Below, one piece after another: positions 16,214 to 24,625 of a stretch of DNA of 37,489 bases (position 1 is the first letter of the stretch; every line of letters starts with the position of its first letter). Source of the DNA: Deltaproteobacteria bacterium (lineage in GTDB: Bacteria; Myxococcota; Myxococcia; Myxococcales; SZAS-1); assembly GCA_018266075.1 (NCBI GenBank), contig JAFEBB010000071.1, positions 1 through 37,489 on the forward strand, read 5' to 3'. The notes below the pieces were generated by a model. It made no database searches, was not told where the DNA came from, and saw nothing but the letters and a program-made list of their open reading frames with translations. The translations under genes and the position numbers were made by a program.

Positions 16214-16726
16214 ATGAAGAAACAAGTTGCCGCGGTCGTCGGCGCGCTGCTCCTCGGCGGCACGGCATTCGCACAAGCAGGGAGCGGAGCGGGCGGAGCG
16301 TCGGGCGCTGGAGGGAGCGGCATGGGAAGTGGCGTCTCCGGCTCGTCCACGAGCCAAAGCGGCAGCTCGAGCACTGATGTGGGCACCTCGCAATCAGGCA
16401 ACTCGACGAACACTACGCCCGGAACGAGCACCACGCCTGGAACGAGCACCACGCCTGGAACGAACCCCACACCGGGAACGGAGCCCCTGCCGAACGAGAC
16501 CGAACCCGTGACGCCTGGAAGCAACACGAACACAGGGACGTATCAACAACCCGGCACGTATCAACAGCCCGGCACGAACCCGAGCGGCTCCCAGAAGAAC
16601 TGCATCGGCGGCGATTGCACCGGCACCTACGGCACGCAACCGTCCACGAGCGGCAGCGGCAGCAACTCCAGCATGACGCCCGGCACCTCGGGCAACGGCA
16701 CCGGAACCAACCCCGGCTCGCCGTAG
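16214..16726 (+). CDS. Secreted Gly/Ser/Thr/Pro-rich repeat protein
   Basis: 170 residues with a strong ribosome site (GAGGAGG) 6 bases before the ATG. A Sec signal peptide is clear: KKQVAAVVGALLLGGTAFAQA, cleavage after AFA. The mature protein is almost entirely Gly, Ser, Thr, Asn and Pro, with TPGTST/TPGTNP and TYQQPG repeats and a single CIGGDC disulfide-like loop near residue 130. No lipobox. It is probably an exported, disordered or cell-wall-associated polymer-like protein; function unknown. Gly, Ala, Ser and Gln-rich exported proteins of this kind are common in myxobacteria. Nothing in the neighbouring genes assigns a pathway. Confidence 0.7.
   Translation: MKKQVAAVVGALLLGGTAFAQAGSGAGGASGAGGSGMGSGVSGSSTSQSGSSSTDVGTSQSGNSTNTTPGTSTTPGTSTTPGTNPTPGTEPLPNETEPVTPGSNTNTGTYQQPGTYQQPGTNPSGSQKNCIGGDCTGTYGTQPSTSGSGSNSSMTPGTSGNGTGTNPGSP
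16415..16486 (+). repeat. 18-bp tandem repeat, four copies
   Basis: ACGCC(C/T)GGAACGAGCACC and variants, encoding T-P-G-T-S-T, T-P-G-T-S-T, T-P-G-T-N-P, T-P-G-T-E-P. Copies 1 and 2 differ by one base. Confidence 0.75.
16538..16573 (+). repeat. 18-bp tandem repeat, two copies
   Basis: ACGTATCAACA(A/G)CCCGGC twice, encoding T-Y-Q-Q-P-G, with one base difference. It lies within the same secreted protein gene. Confidence 0.7.
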
Positions 16727-16751
16727 CTCGAGATCAACAGTATCGAAGCTC

Positions 16752-16777
16752 GCAGGCGGCGATTCCTCGCCGCCTGC
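16752..16777. terminator. Perfect stem-loop between convergent genes
   Basis: GCAGGCGGCG pairs with CGCCGCCTGC around a 6-base ATTCCT loop, a perfect 10-bp stem. It lies between the plus-strand secreted protein (ends 16726) and the minus-strand ino1 (ends 16781). There is no long T run; probably a bidirectional terminator. Confidence 0.6.
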
Positions 16778-16780
16778 AGT

Positions 16781-18112
16781 TCAGAGCGGGAGATCGTTCG
16801 CGTAGTAGTCGAGCCCGAGGTGCGTGAGCGGCTCCTCGCCGGCGATCACCCGGAGCGTGTTCTTGAGCTTCGCGAGCTGGATGAAGAGATCGTGCTCCGG
16901 CTGCAGGCCCTGCTGCGCCACCGGACTCTTGAAATAGAAGCTCAGCCACTCCTGAATGCCACGCCAGCCGAGGTTGTGCGCGAGATCCATGAACAGCGCC
17001 AGGTCGAGCACCAGCGGCGCCGCGAGGATCGAGTCGCGACAGAGGAAGTTGAGCTTGATCTGCATCGGGTAACCGAGCCACCCGAACAGATCGATGTTGT
17101 CCCAGCCCTCCTTCTCGTCACCGCGCGGCGGATAGTAGTGAATGGCCACCTTGTGACTGACGTTTGAATACAGGTCCGGGAAGTGCTCAGGTTGAAGGAT
17201 CGAGTCGAGCACGCTGGTCTTGGTGACTTCCTTCGAGCGGAATGCCTCGGGGTCGTCGAGCACGGCGCCGTCGCGGTTGCCGAGGATGTTGGTGCTGAAC
17301 CAGCCCGAGACGCCGAGCATCCGCGCCTTCAGCGCCGGCGCGATCACCGTCTTCATCATCGTCTGGCCGCTCTTCAGATCGCGTCCGGCCACGGGCACGC
17401 CCAGCTCACGCGCGAGCTCCTGGAAGGCGAGCGTCTCGACGGATCGGTTCGGCGTGGCATTGATGAACGGCACGCGCTCTCGGAGGGCCGCGTAGGCGTA
17501 GAGCATGGTGGGCGTGATCGCCTCATCGTCAGCGTCGAGCGCGGCCTCGAGCGCGTGCAGGTCGCGACAGAAGTGCGGCTCGAGTCGATAGGTCTCCGTC
17601 GAAGCGGTGAAGATCATCACCGCGCGGCTCGCGCCCAGCTCGTATTTGAAATCACGAATGTCCTGCTGCAACTGATGAATCCGCGCCCGATGCGTGCCGT
17701 GCATCATCACGTGATTCGCCTGAATCCGACGGACGCTGTCCGGATCGTGCACACCAGGCCGGGGCACCACGCGCCCAAGCGCTCCCGCAACGGCGTCGAC
17801 GTGATCGCGCGTGAGCACGCCCGAGCGTCGAGCCACCTGTTCTGCATTTTCGTCGACGATGTCCCAAGCGCCGAAGACGAGCTCCTCGAGCCGCGCCAGG
17901 GGCACGAGCTCGCGAATCGGAACGACGCGATGCTCCGTGCGCTTGCCCATGCGCGCCGTCCCGAGCTGCGTCAGCGAGCCGATGGGCCTCGCCAGGCCAC
18001 CCTTGATCAGCTCAACGCCCGCGATGAACGTCGATGCGACGGCTCCCAGGCCTGGGAGCAGCACGGCGAGCTTGCCGCCCGCCGGCGGGACCTCGCGCGA
18101 AGTGTGAAACAT
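16781..18112 (-). CDS. ino1: Myo-inositol-1-phosphate synthase
   Basis: 443 residues, the usual length for prokaryotic Ino1. It converts glucose 6-phosphate to 1D-myo-inositol 3-phosphate in the cytoplasm with NAD+ as internal redox cofactor. The Rossmann NAD motif is GLGAVAS at 21-27. Further conserved blocks are VPFINATPNRS, GRDLKSGQT at 243-251 (with the catalytic Lys248) and NFLCRDSILAAPLVLDL near 355-371. The start ATG has AGGTGA 5 bases upstream. The product feeds inositol into phospholipids or soluble inositol compounds; no partner gene is next to it. It is divergent from the pectate-lyase-like lipoprotein gene, with the shared promoter region at 18113-18286. Confidence 0.9.
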   Translation of the reverse strand: MFHTSREVPPAGGKLAVLLPGLGAVASTFIAGVELIKGGLARPIGSLTQLGTARMGKRTEHRVVPIRELVPLARLEELVFGAWDIVDENAEQVARRSGVLTRDHVDAVAGALGRVVPRPGVHDPDSVRRIQANHVMMHGTHRARIHQLQQDIRDFKYELGASRAVMIFTASTETYRLEPHFCRDLHALEAALDADDEAITPTMLYAYAALRERVPFINATPNRSVETLAFQELARELGVPVAGRDLKSGQTMMKTVIAPALKARMLGVSGWFSTNILGNRDGAVLDDPEAFRSKEVTKTSVLDSILQPEHFPDLYSNVSHKVAIHYYPPRGDEKEGWDNIDLFGWLGYPMQIKLNFLCRDSILAAPLVLDLALFMDLAHNLGWRGIQEWLSFYFKSPVAQQGLQPEHDLFIQLAKLKNTLRVIAGEEPLTHLGLDYYANDLPL

Positions 18113-18286
18113 CGGCTCACCTACCGTTCAAGGTTGATCCACCCGTCCGCTGATCAATTTGCGAGTCACGGGCCCGTCACGCATCGGCCCCGGGACCGGG
18201 GTCAGCAGCGATGGGACGCGCGACCGTGGACCGCTGGACGCTCGAGCTGTGTCATTCTGGAGAGACCCAGACGTCGTGAGGTGCCC

Positions 18287-20452
18287 TTGAGAGCGCTCCC
18301 GTTCGCGGTCCTGTCGTCGGTCGTATTCCTCGCCGCGTGCAGCGGCTCGAGCTCGAGTGGCTCCGGCAATTCCACGGGCGCAAGCGGAAGTGGCTCGTCA
18401 CACGGCGCCACGACGTCGGGGGCATCGACCAGTGGTGCGGGCTCGACCGGCACGTCCACCACCGGAAGCACCAGCGCGACGGCGTCCACCAGCGGCGGCT
18501 CGAGCCACGGCAGCACCAGCGGCACGACCACGAGCACGTCGACGGGCTCGAGCACGGGCTCGACCACTTCGAGCACGAGCACCGGCGGCACCTACGCGCT
18601 CCCGGCCGACCGCGCCACGAGCTGGAACCTCGCCGGCATGCTCAGCCAGGGCGGAATCCCTTCGGGGAACTGGCAAGTGTGCAATGCGACGCCGCTCACG
18701 CCGCTCGGCAACGGCGCCGACGACTCCACTCAAATCAACAACACCATCGACGGCTGCGCAGCGGGCACCGTGGTCCAGCTCGGGGCGGGCACGTTCATCG
18801 TGGGAACGGGCAACTACATCGCCCTCTCCAAGCCGGTGGTCCTCCGCGGCGCGGGCGCGGGCGTGACCATCCTCAACAAGCCCGACAATCAGCCCACGAC
18901 GTCGAGCAACAACGTGAACGGCAACGCGGCCGACGCCAACCCCATCGCCATCCTCGGCGCTGGCCGCTGGGTGGGCCCCGACGGCGACGGCCGCTGCAGC
19001 GGACTGACCGCGTACGACACCACCTATATGCAATTGCTCTCGTCGGACGGCGTGAAGGGCTCGATGACGGTCACCGTCGCGGACGGCTCCATCTTCTCAG
19101 CGGGCCAGTTCGTGCTGCTCGACGAGAACTCGGGCGCGAGCTGGCAGCCCGACGTCTCCGGCATCTCCACGCAGATCTGGGCCTCGCCGAGCTACGACGT
19201 GGCCTGGCAAGTGCACAACCCGTCGAGCATCGTCGATGACCCGGTCGCGACCGCCGTGACGCCCACTGCCGCCAACAACTATTCGCTCAGCGGCGACGGC
19301 CAGGACGCGGCCTGCTGGTTCTCGCGCCAGGACCGGCCACACAATGAAATAAAAGAGATCGCGAGCGTGAGCGGGAACACCGTCACCTTCACCTCGCCGC
19401 TGCACCGCGACTACCACACCAGCCAGTACGCAGAGCTCACCACCTTCACCGGTGGAAACGCGCTCATCAAGCACGTGGGCATCGAGAACCTCACCGCCCA
19501 GGGCGGCGGCGACGGCGCCATCCGCTTCCAGAACGCTGCCTACGCGTGGGCGAAGAACATCGAGGTGCTGCAGTGGTACGGCGAGGGCGTGTCCTTCGGC
19601 GACTCGTTCCGCGTCGAGCTGCGCGACTCGTACATCCACGACGCCTCGTGGGCCGAGCCCGGCGGCGCGGGCTACGCCATCAGCTTCTCCAACGGCTCGT
19701 CCGAAGTGCTCATCGAGAACAGCATCTCGATCCGCGCGAACAAGGTGATGGTCGCGCGCTCGTCGGGATCAGGATCGGTCGTGGCTTATAACTATATGGA
19801 CGACGGGTACATCGCGACGTCCGAGAACTGGGAAGAGTGCGGCATCAATGGCTCGCACATGGTCGGTTCGCACCACATGCTCTTCGAGGGCAACCTGAGC
19901 TTCAACATGGACAGCGACTCCACCCACGGGAACTCGACGTACCACACGTTCTTCCGCAACTGGACGACCACCGTCCGCGCGCCCTTCAACAGTGACTACA
20001 CGGGCAACGCCATCGACGACGTGGGCTCGCAGAACGGCCCGAAGCGGGCCGCGGGCGCGCTCCGCTACTCATACTGGATGAGCTATGTGGGCAACGTGCT
20101 GGGCAAGGAAGGCGTCACCACTGCGGCCAACGGCTACGTGGAGGACCTGAGCTTCACCGGCGGCGATACCGGCGGCATCTGGTTCCTCGGCTGGAACGAC
20201 GTGGACCCGTACACGGTGGACACGCAGGTGGCTGCGACCGCGATTCGCGACGGCAACTGGGACTGGCTGCAGAACCAGCAAACCTGGCTGACGGGCGCGT
20301 CGGCGCCGCTTCCGGATTCGCTCTACCTGTCGGGCAAGCCGGCGTTCTTTGGAAGCAACCCGTGGCCGTGGGTCGATCCCACGACCGGACAGACCTATAC
20401 ACTTCCGGCGCAGGCGCGCTACGCGAACGGGACGCCGAACCTGGTTCAGTAG
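18287..20452 (+). CDS. Pectate-lyase-like right-handed beta-helix lipoprotein
   Basis: The start taken is TTG 18287, because GAGG lies 5 bases upstream and it gives RALPFAVLSSVVFLAAC, a short lipoprotein signal with Cys18. A Ser/Thr/Gly tether of about 80 residues follows. The body (721 residues in total) starts with YALPADRATSWNLAGMLSQGG. The pectate-lyase-superfamily signature then appears: NGADDSTQINNTIDGCAAGTVVQLGAGTF. VVLRGAGAGVTIL, VGIENLTAQGG, IEVLQWYGEGV and VLIENSISIRANKVM are repeated strand-turn units of the beta-helix. No conserved lyase catalytic residues can be assigned by eye. A surface polysaccharide-binding or degrading role is plausible, inferred from the fold only. Confidence 0.75.
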   Translation: MRALPFAVLSSVVFLAACSGSSSSGSGNSTGASGSGSSHGATTSGASTSGAGSTGTSTTGSTSATASTSGGSSHGSTSGTTTSTSTGSSTGSTTSSTSTGGTYALPADRATSWNLAGMLSQGGIPSGNWQVCNATPLTPLGNGADDSTQINNTIDGCAAGTVVQLGAGTFIVGTGNYIALSKPVVLRGAGAGVTILNKPDNQPTTSSNNVNGNAADANPIAILGAGRWVGPDGDGRCSGLTAYDTTYMQLLSSDGVKGSMTVTVADGSIFSAGQFVLLDENSGASWQPDVSGISTQIWASPSYDVAWQVHNPSSIVDDPVATAVTPTAANNYSLSGDGQDAACWFSRQDRPHNEIKEIASVSGNTVTFTSPLHRDYHTSQYAELTTFTGGNALIKHVGIENLTAQGGGDGAIRFQNAAYAWAKNIEVLQWYGEGVSFGDSFRVELRDSYIHDASWAEPGGAGYAISFSNGSSEVLIENSISIRANKVMVARSSGSGSVVAYNYMDDGYIATSENWEECGINGSHMVGSHHMLFEGNLSFNMDSDSTHGNSTYHTFFRNWTTTVRAPFNSDYTGNAIDDVGSQNGPKRAAGALRYSYWMSYVGNVLGKEGVTTAANGYVEDLSFTGGDTGGIWFLGWNDVDPYTVDTQVAATAIRDGNWDWLQNQQTWLTGASAPLPDSLYLSGKPAFFGSNPWPWVDPTTGQTYTLPAQARYANGTPNLVQ

Positions 20453-20583
20453 GCCTGCACCAGAATCTTCGACGGCCTGGATCGCGCGTTGGTCGTGGCA
20501 GGATTCGACATGCGTCGAGAGCGAACGAGGAAGTCGCGACGTCGCACGCGGACGTCTCGCGCTTTGCGGGCTAACATCCGTGC

Positions 20584-21471
20584 GTGCCCGAAGCTTGCGC
20601 GAACTGCGGTCAGTCTGACCTCGCCGGCCCCGAGTGTCCGCGCTGCGGTGTGGTCCTTGCCAAGGCTGCCGCGCGCCGCGAGCGCGACGCGCGACCGCTG
20701 ATCGATGCGACGCCGATCGAATCGTCACCGGCCCCTCGCGAGTCGCCGGTCTCGGCCGCGGACCGAGTGGAGGTGCTCGCCGTGCCTGCCGCGCTCGCCT
20801 TCGGTGCGCTGGTTCAGCTCACCGGGCTGGGACAGTTCCTGGTCGGCGCGAGCGCCGAGATGGAGATGCACGAGCTCGGGCATGCCACGGCGCTCTGGCT
20901 CGCAGGTCGGCTGGCGATCCCGCTGCCGATGATCACCATTTCGCCGGACGGGTCTCGCTCGCGCATCGCGTTCGTGATTGTGGCTGCGGCGCTGGCGGTG
21001 CTCGGGCACGCCGCATGGAAGGAGAAGCTGCTGCGCGTCGTGGCAGCGTGTGCTTTGCTCGGCGTGGCGCTCGTGCTTGGCACACTCTTCCTCGACGGCG
21101 ATCGGCTCGACGCCTGGGTGAAGTTCGCCGGTGTGGGCGGCGAGCTCTGGCTGAGCGCGCTGGCGATGCTGGCGTTTCACGAGAAGCTGCCCGCAATGCT
21201 CCGATGGGCGCAGGCGCGCTGGTTCTTCATGGTCTGGGGCGCGCTGGCCTACGCGGCGTGCGCGCGTCGCTGGATTGCGGGCGACATTCCCTGGGGCAGC
21301 TTCTGGGGCGGCGACGGCGACATGGACACGCTCCGCGACAGCTACGGCTGGAGCGCGCCCGGGCTGGTCCACGCCTATCGATGGATCGCGGCCGTCTGCC
21401 TGGTGCTGGTGCTGGCCCGGGTGTTGTGGCTGTGGGGCGCGAGCCGCGAGTCGTCGCCGCTTTCCGAGTAG
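20584..21471 (+). CDS. Zinc-ribbon membrane protein with HELGH metalloprotease-like motif
   Basis: 295 residues from GTG 20584. A zinc ribbon opens it (CANC at 5-8, CPRC at 18-21). About 45 residues of linker follow. The rest is membrane-rich, with segments at roughly 66-90, 128-165, 185-200, 215-232 and 270-287. HELGH at 96-100 (EMEMHELGHATALWLAGRL) is an HExxH zinc-binding motif at the end of the first membrane segment, as in M50 site-2-type proteases. A third zinc ligand (LDG/NPDG type) is not certain; GDGDMD and LDGDRLD are only candidates. It may be an intramembrane protease or a CopD-like protein using the motif otherwise. No ribosome site is seen; TAACAT 9 bases upstream could be a -10 box for a leaderless transcript. 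HemJ lies 48 bases downstream. Confidence 0.65.
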   Translation: MPEACANCGQSDLAGPECPRCGVVLAKAAARRERDARPLIDATPIESSPAPRESPVSAADRVEVLAVPAALAFGALVQLTGLGQFLVGASAEMEMHELGHATALWLAGRLAIPLPMITISPDGSRSRIAFVIVAAALAVLGHAAWKEKLLRVVAACALLGVALVLGTLFLDGDRLDAWVKFAGVGGELWLSALAMLAFHEKLPAMLRWAQARWFFMVWGALAYAACARRWIAGDIPWGSFWGGDGDMDTLRDSYGWSAPGLVHAYRWIAAVCLVLVLARVLWLWGASRESSPLSE

Positions 21472-21519
21472 CGAGCGTCGGGACCGCGTGGCTTAGAGTT
21501 GGCGCGGAGGTCGACACCC

Positions 21520-21972
21520 GTGACGGCGTACTTCTGGATCAAGAGCTTCCACGTGGTCTTCGTGATGGCCTGGATGGCCACTGTGTTCTACCTGCCGCGC
21601 ATCCTCGTGAATATCGCCGAGGTCGGCGACGAGCCCGCGGTTCGCGCGCGCCTGATCTTGATGAGCCGGCGGCTCTACACGTTTGGGCACAATGTGTTCG
21701 GCGTCGCGGTCGTGTTCGGCTTGGTGCTTTGGCAAGGGTGGCGGCTTTGGCCCCAGGCACTGCCGAACATGACCCTCGGGCTGCACTGGCTCGATGCCAA
21801 GCTGACCCTCGTCTTCGGCCTGCTCGTCTACTTCACGTGGATGGGACGCATGGTGAAGCGCGCAGACCAAGGCGGGCCCTTGCCATCGTCGAAGACGCTG
21901 CGGGTGCTGAACGAGCTGCCCGTGCTGGTGTTGCTGGGCGTCGTCTATCTGGTGATCGCCAAGCCGTTCTGA
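21520..21972 (+). CDS. hemJ: HemJ-family protoporphyrinogen IX oxidase
   Basis: 150 residues with four membrane helices. It starts at GTG 21520, with GGAGG 9 bases upstream. The opening KSFHVVFVMAWMATVFYLPR is the HemJ hallmark, including the conserved His and the FYLPR end of the first helix. RRLYTFGHNVFG, a central WLDAKLTLVF and the tail NELPVLVLLGVVYLVIAKPF complete the family pattern. HemJ oxidises protoporphyrinogen IX to protoporphyrin IX in haem biosynthesis at the inner membrane, in organisms lacking HemY/HemG. It follows the HELGH membrane protein by 48 bases on the same strand. Confidence 0.85.
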   Translation: MTAYFWIKSFHVVFVMAWMATVFYLPRILVNIAEVGDEPAVRARLILMSRRLYTFGHNVFGVAVVFGLVLWQGWRLWPQALPNMTLGLHWLDAKLTLVFGLLVYFTWMGRMVKRADQGGPLPSSKTLRVLNELPVLVLLGVVYLVIAKPF

Positions 21973-22076
21973 GGGGAGACCGACCATGCGCCACCGGCTT
22001 GCTGCCGACGAGCACGACCCACGCGTCGCGCACATCGGGTGCGCGAAGGCTCCCCGATGGTCCGTCTGAACGGAAC

Positions 22077-22526
22077 CTAGGCCGAAGCCTCGATGCGCTT
22101 CAGCGTCTCGCCCAGCGACTTCTGGAACACGGGCTTTCCCGCGACCGTCAACAGCGCGCTCAGCATCTGCCCCTTGAAGTTGCGCGGCCGGCGGTCGAAC
22201 TCCATGTGCACGTGGCTCCCGCCGTTGGGCAGCGGCGTGACCTCGTAGAGCCAGTAGCTCCCCGGCTCGAAGGTGTTCGAGTCCTGGACGTCGATGCGCA
22301 CCGTGCCCGACCGGCTCCAGTCGTAGTGGCTGCGCTCCCACACCCCGCCAAACGAGGCCGAGCCCTCGGTCACCTCGGCGCTCGTGGGCTCGGTCGATTC
22401 GAGCTTGTAGGTCGTGGGATCGATGTTCGGCCAGAGTTCGAGTCGCCTGGACGAGAAGTCGGTCAGCGCGTGAATGACGCGCTCGGGGCTCGCGGTGCTG
22501 TCCAGGTCGGTGACGACGTGCGCCAT
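22077..22526 (-). CDS. SRPBCC family protein
   Basis: 149 residues from ATG 22526, with GGAGG 5 bases upstream; earlier in-frame starts are not supported. The pattern fits the START/Bet v 1-like helix-grip fold: an opening strand HVVTDLDSTASPERVIHALTD, then a helix and beta-rich WERSHYDWS, VRIDVQDSNTF, YWLYEVTPLPNGGSHVHMEF, closing with a long C-terminal helix (LLTVAGKPVFQKSLGETLKRIE). Such proteins bind hydrophobic ligands in an internal cavity. The partner or ligand is unknown. It is divergent from the MDR oxidoreductase at 22675. Confidence 0.75.
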   Translation of the reverse strand: MAHVVTDLDSTASPERVIHALTDFSSRRLELWPNIDPTTYKLESTEPTSAEVTEGSASFGGVWERSHYDWSRSGTVRIDVQDSNTFEPGSYWLYEVTPLPNGGSHVHMEFDRRPRNFKGQMLSALLTVAGKPVFQKSLGETLKRIEASA

Positions 22527-22674
22527 GGCATCCTCCAGTGAGCTGAATCTGGTTCGCGAGCAATCCGTCGCCAAGCGGACGCGCGACATGACCAGCGAGC
22601 GGGCGCGCGCCGAGCTTCCGGTTGCGAGAGCCATCGCGCGCCACCATGATCCCTGCTTTCCAGGGGGACCCAGC

Positions 22675-23577
22675 ATGAAGGCGCTCGTCGCGAAGGACTA
22701 CGGAGACGTGGATCAGCTCGAGCTCCGCGAGATGCCCGAGCCGCCGGTCGGTCCAGACGACGTGAAGGTGAGAGTCGCCGCGGCGAGCATCAACCCCATC
22801 GACTGGAAGCTGCTCTCGGGCGCGCGCCGCAAGCTGATGGAGCTGCACTTCCCGGCGATCCTCGGGCGCGACGCCTCGGGCGAGGTGCTGGCCGTCGGCG
22901 CCAACGTGAAGGCGTTCCAGCGCGGCGACCGCGTGCTCGGCCTGGTGATGGGCGCGTTCGCCGAGCAGGTCACCGCCAACCAGAACGCGTGGGCGCTCTT
23001 GCCTTCGGGGCTCGACGCCCTCGACGCGGCCGCCTTGCCGCTCGTGACGCTGACTGGCGCTCAGCTCGCGGAGCGCGTGGAGCCAGCGAAGGGGCGCACC
23101 ATCCTCGTGACGGGCGCGCTCGGCGGCGTGGGGCGCGCGACGGTGTTCGTCGCCAAATCGGCCGGCGCGACGGTGTTCGCCGGCGTTCGCAAGAGTCAAA
23201 AGCAGGCGGCGATGTCGCTCGGGGCCGATCGCGTGATCGCCCTCGACGATGACGCGGAGCTCGCCGCGGTGCCGGAGCTCGACGGCATCGCCGACACCGT
23301 GAACGGCGAGACCATCGCCAAGCTGCTCCCGCGCATCAAGAAGGGCGGGCACCTGGGAAGCGTCGTGGGCGAGCCGGCCGGCGCGAGGGAGCGCGGGCTT
23401 CAGGTGAAGGCGATGCTCACACAGCCCGACTCAAAGCGGCTCGAGGAGCTCGCCCGCGCCGTGGCCGCGAAGAAGCTCATCATTCCTGTTGAGAAGCGGT
23501 TTCCGCTCGCGCAGGCGCCCGACGCCATTCGGCTCGCGCGGGGCGGCGGCGTGGGGAAGGTGCTGGTGCTGCCGTAA
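22675..23577 (+). CDS. NADP-dependent MDR oxidoreductase (quinone-reductase type)
   Basis: 300 residues from ATG 22675, with GGGGG 8-9 bases upstream. It is a zinc-free medium-chain dehydrogenase. The GroES-like opening is MKALVAKDYGDVDQLEL, with INPIDWKLLSG and the conserved ILGRDASGEV loop. The nucleotide-binding motif VTGALGGVG is at 145-153. The usual catalytic zinc cysteines are absent, as in quinone oxidoreductase-like members. It probably reduces quinones or enals with NAD(P)H in the cytoplasm. An upstream in-frame start at 22474 would overlap the SRPBCC gene and is not supported. Confidence 0.85.
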   Translation: MKALVAKDYGDVDQLELREMPEPPVGPDDVKVRVAAASINPIDWKLLSGARRKLMELHFPAILGRDASGEVLAVGANVKAFQRGDRVLGLVMGAFAEQVTANQNAWALLPSGLDALDAAALPLVTLTGAQLAERVEPAKGRTILVTGALGGVGRATVFVAKSAGATVFAGVRKSQKQAAMSLGADRVIALDDDAELAAVPELDGIADTVNGETIAKLLPRIKKGGHLGSVVGEPAGARERGLQVKAMLTQPDSKRLEELARAVAAKKLIIPVEKRFPLAQAPDAIRLARGGGVGKVLVLP

Positions 23578-23580
23578 GGC

Positions 23581-23760
23581 GAGAGCGTCCGCGCCCTTCC
23601 CGGCCCCGGTCACGCCGACCTCGGCTATCCGGCGTACGTGGCGACGATCCTCGGCGTCTGGAAGGCCGGCGCGGTCGTCGCGCCGCTCGCGCCCGGGGCA
23701 CTTGCCTCCCCGGCAACCGCGGACGCCAACGGCGCGGCGTCGCTCGTTCCTGCGCTCTAG
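23581..23760 (+). pseudogene. Possible acyl-CoA synthetase (AMP-binding) remnant
   Basis: Immediately after the MDR gene, one plus-strand frame reads LGYPAYVATILGVWKAGAVV followed by APLAPG. This resembles the 'ALLGVWKAGAVVVPLNP' block conserved in AMP-forming acyl-CoA synthetases. No start codon with a ribosome site exists, and the sequence ends in unrelated Ala-rich codons and TAG at 23758. It is too short for a functional enzyme. A chance match in high-G+C DNA cannot be ruled out. Confidence 0.3.
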
Positions 23761-24536
23761 CGCTTTCGTCGGGCCAGCCACGCGTGCGTGCTGCACCGCG
23801 CGCGCACGGCTGGGCCCAGCTCGTTGAGAGCCTCGCGCGCCGCGCGCTGCAAGGCCGTCAGCCGATCCGCTTCGAGGCGCTGGTGGTTGCTCACCGTGGC
23901 CATCAGGCCCACACAATCGTCGACGCTCAGCGTGCGCTCGACGGGGAAAATGCACTTCTCGACCGACTCGAAGAGCTCGACGCCCGCGAACGGATCCACC
24001 TCGCGATGCAGCTTGGGATCGCCGAAGACCTCGAGGCCCGGCGCATGCGCGCGATAGACGTCCGCGAGCCGCGCGGCCACGTCGGCGTCGAGCACGTCGA
24101 CCGCAAAGAACATCCCGAACGTGCCGCCGGACGAGAGGACCGTCGCCAGCTTCGCGAAGCCCAGCGTCGGGTTCACCCAGTGCCACGCGTTGCCGCAGGT
24201 GACGAGCGCGAACTGCCGGCCAGCGTCGTCCCAGCTCTCGAAGGTGCCGAGCTCCACCTCGAGGCCCTGCGCGCGGGCGACGGCTGCCATGCGCGCGTCG
24301 GGTTCGACCCCGAGAATCGCCTGGCCGCGCTCCTTCAAAGCCGCCGCGACCTTGCCCGTGCCGCACCCGACGTCGAGGGCCTGCGGCGCCTTCAAGCTCG
24401 CGAGCTCGTCGAGGAGCGCGGCGGCATACGGCGGACGCAGCCGCTCGTACTCGCTCGCCACGTTGCCGAACGACTCGGCGCGCGCGCGGTCCTGGTGGAC
24501 CGCCGGAATTGCCTCGCGCGGACCTGCTTCGGACAT
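23757..24536 (-). CDS. SAM-dependent class I methyltransferase
   Basis: 259 residues from ATG 24536. The SAM motif I is ALDVGCGTGKVA at 53-64, followed by ILGVEPDARMAAVAR (motif II acidic residue) and FALVTCGNAWHWVNP, the UbiE/MenG-like post-I region typical of small-molecule or lipid methyltransferases. The front 50 residues (SFGNVASEYERLRPPY) fit the same subgroup. The substrate is unknown. The stop overlaps the end of the possible acyl-CoA synthetase remnant; the start is 90 bases from the divergent glycosyltransferase gene. Confidence 0.85.
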   Translation of the reverse strand: MSEAGPREAIPAVHQDRARAESFGNVASEYERLRPPYAAALLDELASLKAPQALDVGCGTGKVAAALKERGQAILGVEPDARMAAVARAQGLEVELGTFESWDDAGRQFALVTCGNAWHWVNPTLGFAKLATVLSSGGTFGMFFAVDVLDADVAARLADVYRAHAPGLEVFGDPKLHREVDPFAGVELFESVEKCIFPVERTLSVDDCVGLMATVSNHQRLEADRLTALQRAAREALNELGPAVRARCSTHAWLARRKR

Positions 24537-24625
24537 GACTCAAGCTAGCACGCGCGATCGAGCGCTCGCCTGAGCTGCGCGCGGCCCTTTCCGCGCTTGC
24601 CCGACTTTGCTACTCCCCTGCGCGC

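Noticed and set aside
16415-16573. CRISPR-like array
   Set aside because: The 18-base units are contiguous, in frame and translate to TPGTST/TYQQPG repeats; there are no spacers.
20634-22541. Plus-strand frame of 635 codons across three real genes
   Set aside because: It runs out of frame through the HELGH protein, hemJ and the SRPBCC gene and is Arg/Ala-rich without domains.
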